DNA from: JAAGZL01 sp050288625
GTDB lineage: Bacteria; Pseudomonadota; Gammaproteobacteria; Chromatiales; Chromatiaceae
Assembly: GCA_050288625.1 (NCBI GenBank)
Contig: JBNKEE010000017.1
Coordinates: 1 to 64,000 of the forward strand
Direction: 5' to 3'
Length of the DNA stretch: 64,000 nucleotides
Positions 53,939-62,365 of this stretch are shown one piece after another; position 1 is the stretch's first letter; every line of letters starts with the position of its first letter. Under the pieces are notes generated by a model. It was not told the DNA's origin. It saw only the letters and a program-made list of their open reading frames with translations, and did not search any database. A program made the position numbers and the translations under genes.

Positions 53939-53960
53939 GATAACTCTTTGATTTGTAAAG

Positions 53961-53986
53961 AAAGGGGCTAAAAAGCCCCTTTTTTA
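53961..53986 (+). terminator. Intrinsic terminator of rpoH
   Basis: AAAGGGGCT (53961-53969) pairs with AGCCCCTTT (53974-53982) around an AAAA loop and continues into a T run. It starts 22 bases after the rpoH stop and is a strong Rho-independent terminator; the preceding A-rich arm could also serve the opposite strand. Confidence 0.92.
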
Positions 53987-53989
53987 TTG

Positions 53990-54172
53990 CTGATACAATA
54001 TTACCCATTCCAGGGTTTTTGAGAATTCTCAATGCGTAGCCATGAACTGGTATGTTCAAATGTTCCAGACGGTTGGCAATAGTAAAACAAATCAAGATTC
54101 ATTGTTGATCTATCGTCACCGGCATCTCCTCCTTTGGTAAAGGCCGCTAAGTTTTTAGCGGCCTTTTTTTTC
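53990..54172 (+). ncRNA. Possible small RNA between two terminators
   Basis: Between the rpoH terminator and a second strong plus-strand terminator at 54141-54171 lie about 150 bases with no credible coding frame. A terminator here has no gene to serve unless a short transcript starts in the gap. TGGTATGTT near 54048-54056 looks like an extended -10, without a clear -35. Just before the terminator stem the sequence reads TCTCCTCCTTTGG, complementary to Shine-Dalgarno sites, as in some antisense-type small RNAs. Evidence is circumstantial; read-through from rpoH is the simpler alternative. Confidence 0.35.
54141..54171 (+). terminator. Second intrinsic terminator, downstream of rpoH
   Basis: A ten-pair stem AGGCCGCTAA (54141-54150) / TTAGCGGCCT (54155-54164) with a four-base loop is followed by eight T residues. 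It is oriented for plus-strand transcripts and is about 160 bases after the first rpoH terminator. Confidence 0.9.
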
Positions 54173-54238
54173 GTAGGAGCCCTGTTCTCTGGGCGAAAAA
54201 CCAAGCCAGATCAATCGCCCGGGGGACCGGGCTCCTAC
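54173..54238. repeat. REP-like nested palindrome
   Basis: GTAGGAGCCC (54173-54182) and GGGCTCCTAC (54229-54238) form the outer arms, and GGGCGA (54191-54196) and TCGCCC (54215-54220) the inner arms of a long imperfect hairpin. The GTAGGAGC head is like the REP elements described in Pseudomonas and relatives. It lies three bases beyond the aroG stop, between two convergent genes, the usual site of REP elements. No second copy was seen in the window. Confidence 0.7.
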
Positions 54239-54241
54239 AAG

Positions 54242-55315
54242 CTAGCCGCGCCGCCCAGGCAGTACCCCAGCCAGCTTTTCGTTCATCTCCCGCAACAGCT
54301 TTTCCGTATCCTCCCAACCGATACAGGCATCGGTAACAGACATGCCATACTCCAGCTCAGATAGATCTGCCGGGATCTTCTGGCTTCCCTCCTTCAGGTT
54401 ACTCTCCAACATGATACCCATGATGGATCTGTTGCCACCTATGATCTGACTTATAACATTCTCCACCACCAGTGGTTGCAGATGAAAATTCTTATTGGAA
54501 TTGCCATGACTGCAATCCACCATGATGTTTTCCGCCAGCCCGGCTCCGCGCAGAGCATCTTCGCACAGGGCTATGTTCACTGAATCATAATTGGGTTGAC
54601 CGCCACCGCCACGCAGGATGATATGAGCGGCACTATTGCCCCTGGTCTGGATCACCGTCACCTGTCCCGACTGATCGATACCGAGGAAATGATGAGGCTG
54701 GGATACCGATTTCAGGGCATTAATGGCCACGGCGAGACCTCCGTCGGTACCGTTCTTAAAGCCCACTGGGGTTGAGAGGCCGCTGGCCATCTCGCGATGG
54801 GTCTGAGACTCGGTGGTGCGCGCCCCGATGGCGGACCAAGCAAATAGATCGGAAAGGTATTGCGGGCTGATAGGGTCCAGGGCCTCGGTAGCCGTGGGCA
54901 GACCCATCTCTACCATACGCAACAACAACCTTCTGGCCTGGTGCAGGCCCTCTTCTATCTGAAAGGAGTCATCCATCTTGGGATCGTTGATCAACCCCTT
55001 CCAACCCACCGTGGTGCGCGGCTTCTCAAAGTAGATGCGCATGACGATGTAGAGGCTGTCGGACAGCTCATGATGCAGCCTGCTCAGCCTCTCGGCATAC
55101 TCTATGGCCGCATCCACGTCATGGATGGAACAGGGCCCGGTTACCACCAGGATACGATGATCCTTACCGGCTAGGATATTCTCAATGGTATGCCGTGATT
55201 GCCATACCATCTCGTCGCCCTCTGGCGTATTGGGCATATGCCGTTTCAACTGAGACGGAGTGACAAGTATGCGCTCGGCCAGCACATTGGTGTTGTAGAT
55301 TACATGTCGATTCAT
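54242..55315 (-). CDS. aroG: 3-deoxy-7-phosphoheptulonate synthase, class I (AroF/G/H type)
   Basis: Condenses phosphoenolpyruvate and erythrose-4-phosphate, the first step of the shikimate pathway. The 357 residues show VVTGPCSIHDVDAAIEYAER, YFEKPRTTVGWKGLINDP, GARTTESQTHREMASGL, GFKNGTDGGLAVAINAL and VDCSHGNSNKN (metal ligands). The class is certain; which aromatic amino acid inhibits it cannot be read from the sequence, so the symbol is generic. It is transcribed alone, convergent with rpoH and divergent from the sensor gene. Confidence 0.94.
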   Translation of the reverse strand: MNRHVIYNTNVLAERILVTPSQLKRHMPNTPEGDEMVWQSRHTIENILAGKDHRILVVTGPCSIHDVDAAIEYAERLSRLHHELSDSLYIVMRIYFEKPRTTVGWKGLINDPKMDDSFQIEEGLHQARRLLLRMVEMGLPTATEALDPISPQYLSDLFAWSAIGARTTESQTHREMASGLSTPVGFKNGTDGGLAVAINALKSVSQPHHFLGIDQSGQVTVIQTRGNSAAHIILRGGGGQPNYDSVNIALCEDALRGAGLAENIMVDCSHGNSNKNFHLQPLVVENVISQIIGGNRSIMGIMLESNLKEGSQKIPADLSELEYGMSVTDACIGWEDTEKLLREMNEKLAGVLPGRRG

Positions 55316-55582
55316 AACATCTTCCGGAAAGTGATATCAGTTGGTGGTCATGATACGAACTTTTGACTCACAAACAAAATGACAAAAGTGGGAGTTATCC
55401 GACCAAATACGCTGTTATGCATATTCCATCGTTAACCTGCTAAAGATTGAGCAAAAGGTGCCGATATGCTTCTGCGCATCTACCAAAGCTCCAGAAACAA
55501 CGCCTTCTCGGGAGATTAATTGGTAAGCAAAGGCTAACTAACTAGTTATCTATCCTGTATCAGGAAAACGAGGGAGAAAGAT

Positions 55583-56143
55583 ATGAATACTGTCTGTAGA
55601 TATTTCGCGATCACCACCCTATTTCTTCTCGCTACTATGGTTAACGCCGAAGAGGCCCCTGACTCCGTAAAGAGGCTCGCAGAAGAACTTCGCGCCTGGG
55701 GTGATAATCCGATCCTGATTGCAGCGGTCAAGGAACAGAATGCCAAACAGCAGACCTTGGATGCCATCAAGGCCCGCGATGAAACCTGGCGTAAAACCAG
55801 CGGCATTGACGATTTCATGAAGCCACTGATGGAAAACACAGCTGCCAAGGAGTTGGCACGGCTCGAAAAGAGCAAGCCATACTACTTCGAACTCTTCCTA
55901 ATGGATAATCAAGGCGCCAATGTGGCCATGACCAACAAGACTTCTGATTACTGGCAGGGAGATGAGGACAAGTTCACCAAATCCTTCAACAACGGAAAAG
56001 GCGCAGTCCATATAGGCGATGTGGAATTTGACGAGAGCGCACAGGCCTACCTGGTTCAGATTTCAGTACCGGTAATGGATGATGAGAGCGCTATTGGCGC
56101 CATGACTATCGGCGTCAATATCGATACTCTGGAAGGGCAATAA
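55583..56143 (+). CDS. Secreted PDC/Cache-like sensor protein
   Basis: A 186-residue periplasmic protein with a signal peptide (FAITTLFLLATMVNA, cleavage before EEAP). The rest looks like a stand-alone PDC/Cache ligand-binding domain: RLAEELRAWGDNPILIAAVK, a helical region, then FELFLMDNQGANVAMTNKTS, DYWQGDEDKF and AYLVQISVPVMDDESAIGAM. It has no membrane anchor or output domain. A strong ribosome site (GAGGGAGAAAG) precedes the ATG. It is 15 bases upstream of a chemoreceptor gene, which suggests that it presents a ligand to that receptor. Confidence 0.82.
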   Translation: MNTVCRYFAITTLFLLATMVNAEEAPDSVKRLAEELRAWGDNPILIAAVKEQNAKQQTLDAIKARDETWRKTSGIDDFMKPLMENTAAKELARLEKSKPYYFELFLMDNQGANVAMTNKTSDYWQGDEDKFTKSFNNGKGAVHIGDVEFDESAQAYLVQISVPVMDDESAIGAMTIGVNIDTLEGQ

Positions 56144-56158
56144 TCTACTGCGAGGAAC

Positions 56159-57811
56159 ATGGCCATGACTTGGTTCAATAATCTTTCCTTCCGTTGGAAG
56201 CTGATCATACCGGTATCAATTCTGACGCTTCTGATGCTTTTTAACTCCGTAATGGTGATGAATATCATAGGCAGTCTTGGTAACAGTATTGACAAGCTTG
56301 CTGATGAGCAACTGCCAGAGGTGAATTTCCTGTTGCAGGCCGATCGTGATCTTTATCAAGCATTGGTGGCGGAACGCAGCATGATCTTTGTCGACGAAAA
56401 AACAGATAACTACGCAAAGCTGAAACAGTCGCATGCAGAAAACATTGACCAGGTTCGAGAACGCATGGCCAAGTTCTTTAGGGCCACCAAATCTAAAGCC
56501 ATGCAGTCTCGCAAAAAGGAATTCTTTGCTCTGTTCGATAAATGGCGACTAACCACACTTGAGATTGAGCGTCAACGTAGCCAAGAAGGGCGCATAGGCA
56601 GAAGAACAGCCATAGATGTGAGTTTTAACGAAGGGGCAAAACAGTTCGACGCTATGCGTAAAGTGATTGATGAACTCACTGAGCAAGTACAGAAAGAGAT
56701 CACATCAGCCACCGACATGGCTCATGCCAAGATCGACAGTAACTACAGCAATCAGATAATATCTCTATTAATCCAGTTGATTATTTGTGCATTAGTTATC
56801 CTCTTCATGCCTGGACTAGTCATAACCCCATTAAAACGTGTGACCCAGGCCATCCAGACCCTTTCGGACGACAATGGTGATCTTACCCAGCGAGTACATG
56901 CTGATAGTAAAGATGAGTTGGGTCTGCTCGCCTCTACCTTAAACCAGTTTATCGACAAACTTCACAACCTGATCAAACGGGTCGCTGCAGCCTCAACCCA
57001 GGTCAAGAGTTCCTCGGAGCAGCTACAGAAACTGAACACCCAAACACAGGAGATGACCACCAGCCAGCGTTCATCAACTGAGATGGCAGCCACCGCAGTT
57101 AGTGAGATGTCCGCAACGGTACAGGAGATAGCGCGCAATGCCGCTGAAGCGGCCAAATCGACACAACAAGTTGACGACGACGCACAGGAAGGAAATAGTC
57201 TGGTCACCGCATCAACCTCGTCAATAAAAGATCAGGCTTCGGATGTAGAGAGAGCCACAGATGCTATCCACACCTTGGAAAATGAGGCCCAGGAAGTAGG
57301 TACGGTGCTGGAGGTGATAAGAGACATCGCCGAACAGACCAATCTTTTGGCATTAAACGCCGCTATTGAAGCTGCGCGTGCTGGTGAGCAAGGGCGCGGT
57401 TTTGCCGTGGTAGCGGATGAGGTGCGCACTTTGGCCAGCCGCACCAGACAGTCGACGGATGAGATACGTGAGATTATCGAACGTCTGCAAGTAGGCGCCA
57501 GCAATGCGGTATCAGTTATGGACGAAGCACACAACAAGGCACAAGTCAGTGTTGAACGCGCGGAGTCTGCAGGAGAATCACTCAGTGAAATTACCAAAGC
57601 TGTATCCGCCATCACAGAGATGACCGTGCAGATAGCGACTGCCGCTGAGGAGCAGAGTGCTGTAACTGACGAGATCAGCAAAAATGTCACTGAAATCAGT
57701 TCTGCCTCGGATCGAAATGCGCAAGTATCACAGGAAGCATCCGTAGCGAGCGAACAACTTTCGGAACAGGCTTTGGAACTAGATCAAATCGTACAGAGTT
57801 TTAAGATTTAA
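56159..57811 (+). CDS. Methyl-accepting chemotaxis protein
   Basis: A 550-residue chemoreceptor: membrane helix at about 14-38, a periplasmic four-helix-bundle-like domain (about 40-190) rich in charged helices, second helix at about 195-220, HAMP with ITPLKRVTQAIQTLSDDNGD, and a cytoplasmic signalling domain with the hairpin EQTNLLALNAAIEAARAGEQ and GRGFAVVADEVRTLASRT. It lacks a C-terminal CheR-binding pentapeptide (ends QSFKI). It pairs with the upstream secreted sensor. Its stop overlaps that of convergent bioD. Confidence 0.93.
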   Translation: MAMTWFNNLSFRWKLIIPVSILTLLMLFNSVMVMNIIGSLGNSIDKLADEQLPEVNFLLQADRDLYQALVAERSMIFVDEKTDNYAKLKQSHAENIDQVRERMAKFFRATKSKAMQSRKKEFFALFDKWRLTTLEIERQRSQEGRIGRRTAIDVSFNEGAKQFDAMRKVIDELTEQVQKEITSATDMAHAKIDSNYSNQIISLLIQLIICALVILFMPGLVITPLKRVTQAIQTLSDDNGDLTQRVHADSKDELGLLASTLNQFIDKLHNLIKRVAAASTQVKSSSEQLQKLNTQTQEMTTSQRSSTEMAATAVSEMSATVQEIARNAAEAAKSTQQVDDDAQEGNSLVTASTSSIKDQASDVERATDAIHTLENEAQEVGTVLEVIRDIAEQTNLLALNAAIEAARAGEQGRGFAVVADEVRTLASRTRQSTDEIREIIERLQVGASNAVSVMDEAHNKAQVSVERAESAGESLSEITKAVSAITEMTVQIATAAEEQSAVTDEISKNVTEISSASDRNAQVSQEASVASEQLSEQALELDQIVQSFKI

Positions 57812-58479
57812 ACCTTGATCTGAAGCTTGTCAGCCACAGCATTGATCAAGACAGGCTGTATATTTGGCACCAGACCCAGGCACGGGGCATCAATCTTTTG
57901 CCGTAGGGTATCCATATTTGCTTCCAGCTCAAGCATCTGCGGATCTACTACGTTTGCTACCCAGCCGGCCAACTGCAACCCTTTGGACTGGATAGCATCT
58001 GCGCTCAACAGCGCATGGTTGATGCACCCCAGCTTTATTCCCACCACCAGGATAACAGGCAGACCCATGGCCAGGGCAAGATCGGAGAGATCTCCATCTT
58101 CGCTGAGGGGAACACGCCAACCACCTACCCCCTCCACTATCACCACCTCACCCAGGGTGGATAACCCCTCGTAACACTCCTGTATCAGTTCAAAGCTGAT
58201 CTTCTGGCCCGCTTGATCGGCCGCGAGGTGTGGCGCGATGGACGGCTCGAAGACAAATGGATTGATCAGTTCATAAGGAGCAGGTTGTGAACACTTTTGC
58301 AAGATACGCTTCGCATCGTCGTTGCGCAGGCCCTCTTGCGTGGCTATGGCGCCTGAGGCCACAGGTTTCATCCCAACAACAGATTTTCCTTGGGCCTGCA
58401 ACAGATGCATCAGAGCCAGGGTTATCTCGGTCTTACCGCACTCGGTATCCGTGCCAGTTATGAAGTACCCTTTCGTCAT
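57808..58479 (-). CDS. bioD: Dethiobiotin synthetase
   Basis: Closes the ureido ring of dethiobiotin from 7,8-diaminopelargonate, CO2 and ATP. The 223 residues show the P-loop GYFITGTDTECGKTEITLAL, the Lys-containing VGMKPVASGA and the motif VVIVEGVGGWRVPLSE. It is the last gene of the minus-strand bio operon, after bioC with a three-base gap. The operon has no bioA in view, so diaminopelargonate synthesis must be encoded elsewhere. Confidence 0.96.
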   Translation of the reverse strand: MTKGYFITGTDTECGKTEITLALMHLLQAQGKSVVGMKPVASGAIATQEGLRNDDAKRILQKCSQPAPYELINPFVFEPSIAPHLAADQAGQKISFELIQECYEGLSTLGEVVIVEGVGGWRVPLSEDGDLSDLALAMGLPVILVVGIKLGCINHALLSADAIQSKGLQLAGWVANVVDPQMLELEANMDTLRQKIDAPCLGLVPNIQPVLINAVADKLQIKV

Positions 58480-58482
58480 AAC

Positions 58483-59343
58483 TCAGCCAAAGTGTTTGAT
58501 CTCATGGATAGGCACCCTGGTCACTCCATCTGCTCCCTGAACCTGTTTCTGATCAGGCACCCAAGCGTTACCGTAGATAATTTCATAGCTGGCAGGTAGT
58601 ACTCCATCACAGCGGAACCGCTCATAAGAACGGCGCATAGCGTTCATGCGCCCTTTTCCAGTAAGACCACGACTACGATCCTTGTTTACGTTATGGGCGC
58701 CCAGCACCTTAAGGTCACGCATCAAACCATCCACCTGATCATAGGTCAGGACCATGCGATCCACATCCAACACCGGTTCAACAAATCTGCTGTTAACCAA
58801 CGCATCCCCCACCTGGTGCATATCCAAGAACTGACTGACATGACTACCGTCATCGGTCTCGGCCCATGCCGCACGCAGCTCCTTGAGGGTATCAGGCCCA
58901 AAGGTGGTAAAGGCCAGCACGCCGCCTGGACGCAACACCCGCATGAATTCACTGAAACATTGCTCCAGATTATTGCTCCACTGCAGAGAGGCATTTGAGT
59001 AGATCAGATCGACGCTGTCATCGGCCAGGGGTAGCTGTTCCTGATCGCCACAGACGCAACGAGGACGTCGCAACCATGATCCACGTCTGCGTGTCTCCTT
59101 AAGCATGGGCAGGGCAAAATCCAGGGCAAAGATCCGGGCCTTGCGGTAACGCCTGGCCAGATCCATAGTGGCAGCTCCGGTACCTGAACCAACATCCAGC
59201 ACTACCCTGGGCTCGATCAACATCATATCCAATCGATCTAGCAAGCGCTGACCGGTCTCGCGTTGCAGTACAGCCACTTCGTCATAGTGTTCCGCCGCCC
59301 TGGAGAAGGCCTGGCGCGCCTGTCGCTTGTCTACATCAACCAT
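58483..59343 (-). CDS. bioC: Malonyl-ACP O-methyltransferase BioC
   Basis: Methylates malonyl-ACP to start pimeloyl synthesis on the fatty acid pathway. The 286 residues begin VDKRQARQAFSRAAEHYDEV, the BioC N-terminus, and carry the SAM loop VLDVGSGTGAATMDLARRY and LIYSNASLQWSNNLEQCF. It overlaps bioH by eight bases. With BioH removing the methyl ester afterwards, this is the E. coli type BioC-BioH route. Confidence 0.96.
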   Translation of the reverse strand: MVDVDKRQARQAFSRAAEHYDEVAVLQRETGQRLLDRLDMMLIEPRVVLDVGSGTGAATMDLARRYRKARIFALDFALPMLKETRRRGSWLRRPRCVCGDQEQLPLADDSVDLIYSNASLQWSNNLEQCFSEFMRVLRPGGVLAFTTFGPDTLKELRAAWAETDDGSHVSQFLDMHQVGDALVNSRFVEPVLDVDRMVLTYDQVDGLMRDLKVLGAHNVNKDRSRGLTGKGRMNAMRRSYERFRCDGVLPASYEIIYGNAWVPDQKQVQGADGVTRVPIHEIKHFG

Positions 59344-60103
59344 CTATAAACCCTTGTAATAACTCCAGACACCTAGTCTGGTCCGACAACATGGGCAGAT
59401 GGGCCGCATGCTGAAAAATATGTATCTGCGCCTGTGGCGACAAAAGCTGCAAATCGTCAGCCACCGCTACCGGGACCAGTCGATCTCTCCTGCCCAACAC
59501 CCACATGCTCGGACACTGCATGCCGGCCAGATCCGAACGCAGATCTACATGCATTAGTAGATCCAGTCCGGTCTTCAGAACCAGGTCATCAGGCACCGGA
59601 CGACTGGCCAATCCATCACGCAGGGGGCGCAACAGTTTACGCACCTCGCTGTCGCCGTGGGCCTGTAACAACAGAAAACGATCCAGGGTCTGGCTATGGT
59701 CCTCTCTCAAGTCACGCGCAAAGCCGCGCAGGATATCCTTTTGCATGGCGTTAGGCCAGTTACTGTCCTGAACAAAGCGCGGAGTTCCAGCTATAGATAC
59801 CAACCCCTCTACCCTTTCTGGAAACCTGACCGCGGCACGCTGCGCCAGCATGGAACCCAGGGACCAGCCGACCCAGATCGCTCGTTGTGGAGCCACTTGC
59901 AGCACCGCATCCACCCAGTGGTCCAGATCGGTCCACTCCTGGTCATAGGGACTATGGCCATGACCAGGCATATCGATCAGATGCAGACGATACCTCCCAG
60001 ACAGGGGCGTAACCAAGGCCGACCAGACTGTACTGTTCATGCCCCAGCCATGGATCATAACCAGATCCCTGCCGGCGCCGTATGTCTCAGAGTACAGTTG
60101 CAT
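59336..60103 (-). CDS. bioH: Pimeloyl-ACP methyl ester esterase BioH
   Basis: An alpha/beta hydrolase that frees pimeloyl-ACP. The 255 residues show the oxyanion region MIHGWGMNSTVWSALVTPL, the nucleophile in WVGWSLGSMLAQRAA, the acid in WVLGRRDRLVPV and the His in IFQHAAHLPMLSDQ. The W-S-L-G motif after GW is typical of BioH. Placement between bioF and bioC supports the call. It shares one base with bioF and eight with bioC. Confidence 0.95.
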   Translation of the reverse strand: MQLYSETYGAGRDLVMIHGWGMNSTVWSALVTPLSGRYRLHLIDMPGHGHSPYDQEWTDLDHWVDAVLQVAPQRAIWVGWSLGSMLAQRAAVRFPERVEGLVSIAGTPRFVQDSNWPNAMQKDILRGFARDLREDHSQTLDRFLLLQAHGDSEVRKLLRPLRDGLASRPVPDDLVLKTGLDLLMHVDLRSDLAGMQCPSMWVLGRRDRLVPVAVADDLQLLSPQAQIHIFQHAAHLPMLSDQTRCLELLQGFIDG

Positions 60104-61242
60104 CAGGACAGCGCCTCCAGCAGACGGTCCACATCCTCATCCGTGTGCCTGGCGCTTAAAGTGACCCGCAAACGGGCGCTGCCCTCCGGCACCGTTGGTG
60201 GACGGATGGCGCTCACCAGAATCCCCTTCTGCTCCAGGCTGTTACTCCAGGCCAGGGCCTGCTCCACAGTCCCTGCTACTATGGGCTTGATCGGGGTCTG
60301 AGACTGCATAATCGGCAAGCCAAGCTGTTCCGCCCCCATGTTGAAGCGTTGAGTCAACTCATGCAGTCGTTCCCGACGCCAGGACTCTTCTTGCACCAAC
60401 CTCAAGCTAACCCTGGTAGCCTCTGCCACCGCAGGTGGAGGTGCGGTGGTATAGATATAACTGCGGGCCTGCTGGATCAAGGTCTCGATCAACTCCTCGG
60501 AGCCGGCCACGAAGGCTCCGAAGGTGCCTATGGCCTTGCCTAGAGTTCCCATCAGGATCGGTACATCATCCAATCCCAAATCGAAATGCTCCAGGCTTCC
60601 GGCCCCGTTCTCCCCCAGCACTCCTATGCCGTGGGCGTCATCCACCATAAGCCAGGCCTCTTTATCCCGGCAGATCCCAACCAGTTCCGGCAGAGGGGCC
60701 ACATCCCCATCCATGCTGAACACGCCATCCACCACCACCAAGGCCTCACCGCTTGTTTGTGACTCCATCTGCCTGGACAAGAGATCCATATCAGAGTGAG
60801 CGAAACGCTTGAAGTCGGCCCGCGACAGCAGACCTGCATCTATCAGGGATGCATGATTCAGACGATCTTCGTAGATGCTGTCGCTCCGCCCCAGCAAGGC
60901 TGTTATCACACCCTGGTTGGCCATGTAGCCGGTAGAGAATAGAAGCGCCCGCGGACGACCGGTGAACTCGGCCAGCTCCTCTTCCAGGGCATGATGGGCC
61001 GCGCTATGGCCTGATACCAGATGGGCTGCGCCACCGCCCACACCGTACTGCTCAGCGCCACGCTGCAAGGCAGCGATTACTTCCGGGTGATTGGCCAGAC
61101 CCAAGTAGTCGTTACTACAGAAGCAGAGCATAGGTTTGCCATCCACCACCATCTCCGGCCCCTGGGGACCAGACATAACCCTACGGCTGCGATACAGCTG
61201 CTCTTCCTTGCGTCTATCCAGTTCCGGTTGTAGAGGTTTCAC
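60103..61242 (-). CDS. bioF: 8-amino-7-oxononanoate synthase
   Basis: A PLP enzyme condensing pimeloyl-ACP and alanine. Key parts of its 379 residues are CFCSNDYLGLANHPEVIAAL, GVGGGAAHLVSGHSAAHHAL, VDDAHGIGVLGENGAGSLEH and the PLP lysine in ILMGTLGKAIGTFGAFV. It starts two bases after the bioB stop. Length and motifs are standard. Confidence 0.97.
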   Translation of the reverse strand: MKPLQPELDRRKEEQLYRSRRVMSGPQGPEMVVDGKPMLCFCSNDYLGLANHPEVIAALQRGAEQYGVGGGAAHLVSGHSAAHHALEEELAEFTGRPRALLFSTGYMANQGVITALLGRSDSIYEDRLNHASLIDAGLLSRADFKRFAHSDMDLLSRQMESQTSGEALVVVDGVFSMDGDVAPLPELVGICRDKEAWLMVDDAHGIGVLGENGAGSLEHFDLGLDDVPILMGTLGKAIGTFGAFVAGSEELIETLIQQARSYIYTTAPPPAVAEATRVSLRLVQEESWRRERLHELTQRFNMGAEQLGLPIMQSQTPIKPIVAGTVEQALAWSNSLEQKGILVSAIRPPTVPEGSARLRVTLSARHTDEDVDRLLEALS

Positions 61243-61244
61243 GG

Positions 61245-62243
61245 CTAGCGGTCACCAACGCTTGCAACGTCGATACCATGATGTTTCTCTTTCTGCTCGA
61301 ACTTGATCCCAAGTCGTTGCAGCAGGGCGCGATCGTTGTCCGCATCCGGGTTTCCGGTAGTAAGTAGACGCTCACCATAAAATATGGAGTTGGCTCCGGC
61401 CAGGAAGCAGAGGGCCTGCATCTGATCGCTCATCTCGCTACGGCCGGCGGAAAGCCTTACATAAGAGCGCGGCATCATGATTCTAGCTACGGCGATGACG
61501 CGCACGAACTCGAACGGATCCAGCTCTTCAACCCCGTACAGCGGGGTACCTTCCACCTGCACCAACATGTTTATCGGCACGGAATTGGGATGCCGGGGCA
61601 GGTTAGCCAGCTCCCGCAACATAGAGGCGCGATCACGCCGCGACTCCCCCATTCCCAGGATACCGCCGCTGCAGGTATTGATGCCCTGGGCACGTACATG
61701 CTCCAGGGTCTCCAGCCGATCCTGATAGGTACGAGTGGTTATCACGTTACCGTAGAACTCAGGAGAGGTGTCCAGGTTGTGGTTGTAGTAGTTGAGACCT
61801 GACCTGGCCAGACGGGAGGCCTGTTCTTCGGTTAGCATGCCCAGGGTAACACAGCTCTCCATATCCAGAGCGTGCACCGCCTCAATCATCTCTATGACCC
61901 GATCAAGATTGCTGTCGGTGGGATTACGCCAGGCAGCACCCATACAGAAACGGGTGGCACCCCTCTCCTTGGCGGCCTGGGCTGCTGCCGTCACCTCCTC
62001 CAGGGGCAGCAACTTTTCCGCTTCCAGATCTGCAGAGTGCTTGGCGCTCTGGGAACAGTAGCCGCAATCCTCGGCGCAAGAGCCGGTCTTAATGCTGAGC
62101 AGGGTACTCACCTGAACGCTGTTGGGGTCGAAGTGCTCCCGATGGATAGATTGGGCCTTAAATACAAGGTCATTGAAAGGGAGATCCAGTAGCCCCTCGA
62201 TCTCTTCCAGGCCCCAGTCGTGCCTGAGTGCTGTGCCGCTCAT
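61245..62243 (-). CDS. bioB: Biotin synthase
   Basis: A radical SAM enzyme that inserts sulfur into dethiobiotin. The SAM cluster motif is SCAEDCGYCSQS (C-x3-C-x2-C), and the [2Fe-2S] cluster region includes NHNLDTSPEFYGNVITTRTY and ICSGG-type TCSGGILGMGES. The 332 residues match the family. It is the first gene of the bio operon, and a candidate promoter lies 80-110 bases upstream on the minus strand. No complete BirA operator was identified. Confidence 0.97.
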   Translation of the reverse strand: MSGTALRHDWGLEEIEGLLDLPFNDLVFKAQSIHREHFDPNSVQVSTLLSIKTGSCAEDCGYCSQSAKHSADLEAEKLLPLEEVTAAAQAAKERGATRFCMGAAWRNPTDSNLDRVIEMIEAVHALDMESCVTLGMLTEEQASRLARSGLNYYNHNLDTSPEFYGNVITTRTYQDRLETLEHVRAQGINTCSGGILGMGESRRDRASMLRELANLPRHPNSVPINMLVQVEGTPLYGVEELDPFEFVRVIAVARIMMPRSYVRLSAGRSEMSDQMQALCFLAGANSIFYGERLLTTGNPDADNDRALLQRLGIKFEQKEKHHGIDVASVGDR

Positions 62244-62322
62244 ACTGTGCAGATTCCTCTATGCATCCCGCCGGATCGGTGTGATACTAACCGTAGTAAA
62301 TGGATATTAATAACAGGCGCCC

Positions 62323-62350
62323 ATAGTATAGGTTAACGGGCCGCTGTCAA
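62323..62350 (-). promoter_or_regulatory. Candidate sigma-70 promoter of the bio operon
   Basis: On the minus strand TTGACA (62350-62345) is followed after 16 bases by TACTAT (62328-62323), about 80 bases ahead of the bioB start. The -35 is perfect and the -10 matches 4 of 6. A GTTAACC half-site lies in the spacer and could belong to a biotin-repressor operator, but a matching second half was not found. Confidence 0.5.
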
Positions 62351-62365
62351 CCTAGAAGGATCTTC

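Noticed and set aside
62323..62350. Possible BirA (biotin repressor) operator near GTTAACC upstream of bioB
   Set aside because: Only one half-site is visible; no matching half at the expected spacing.
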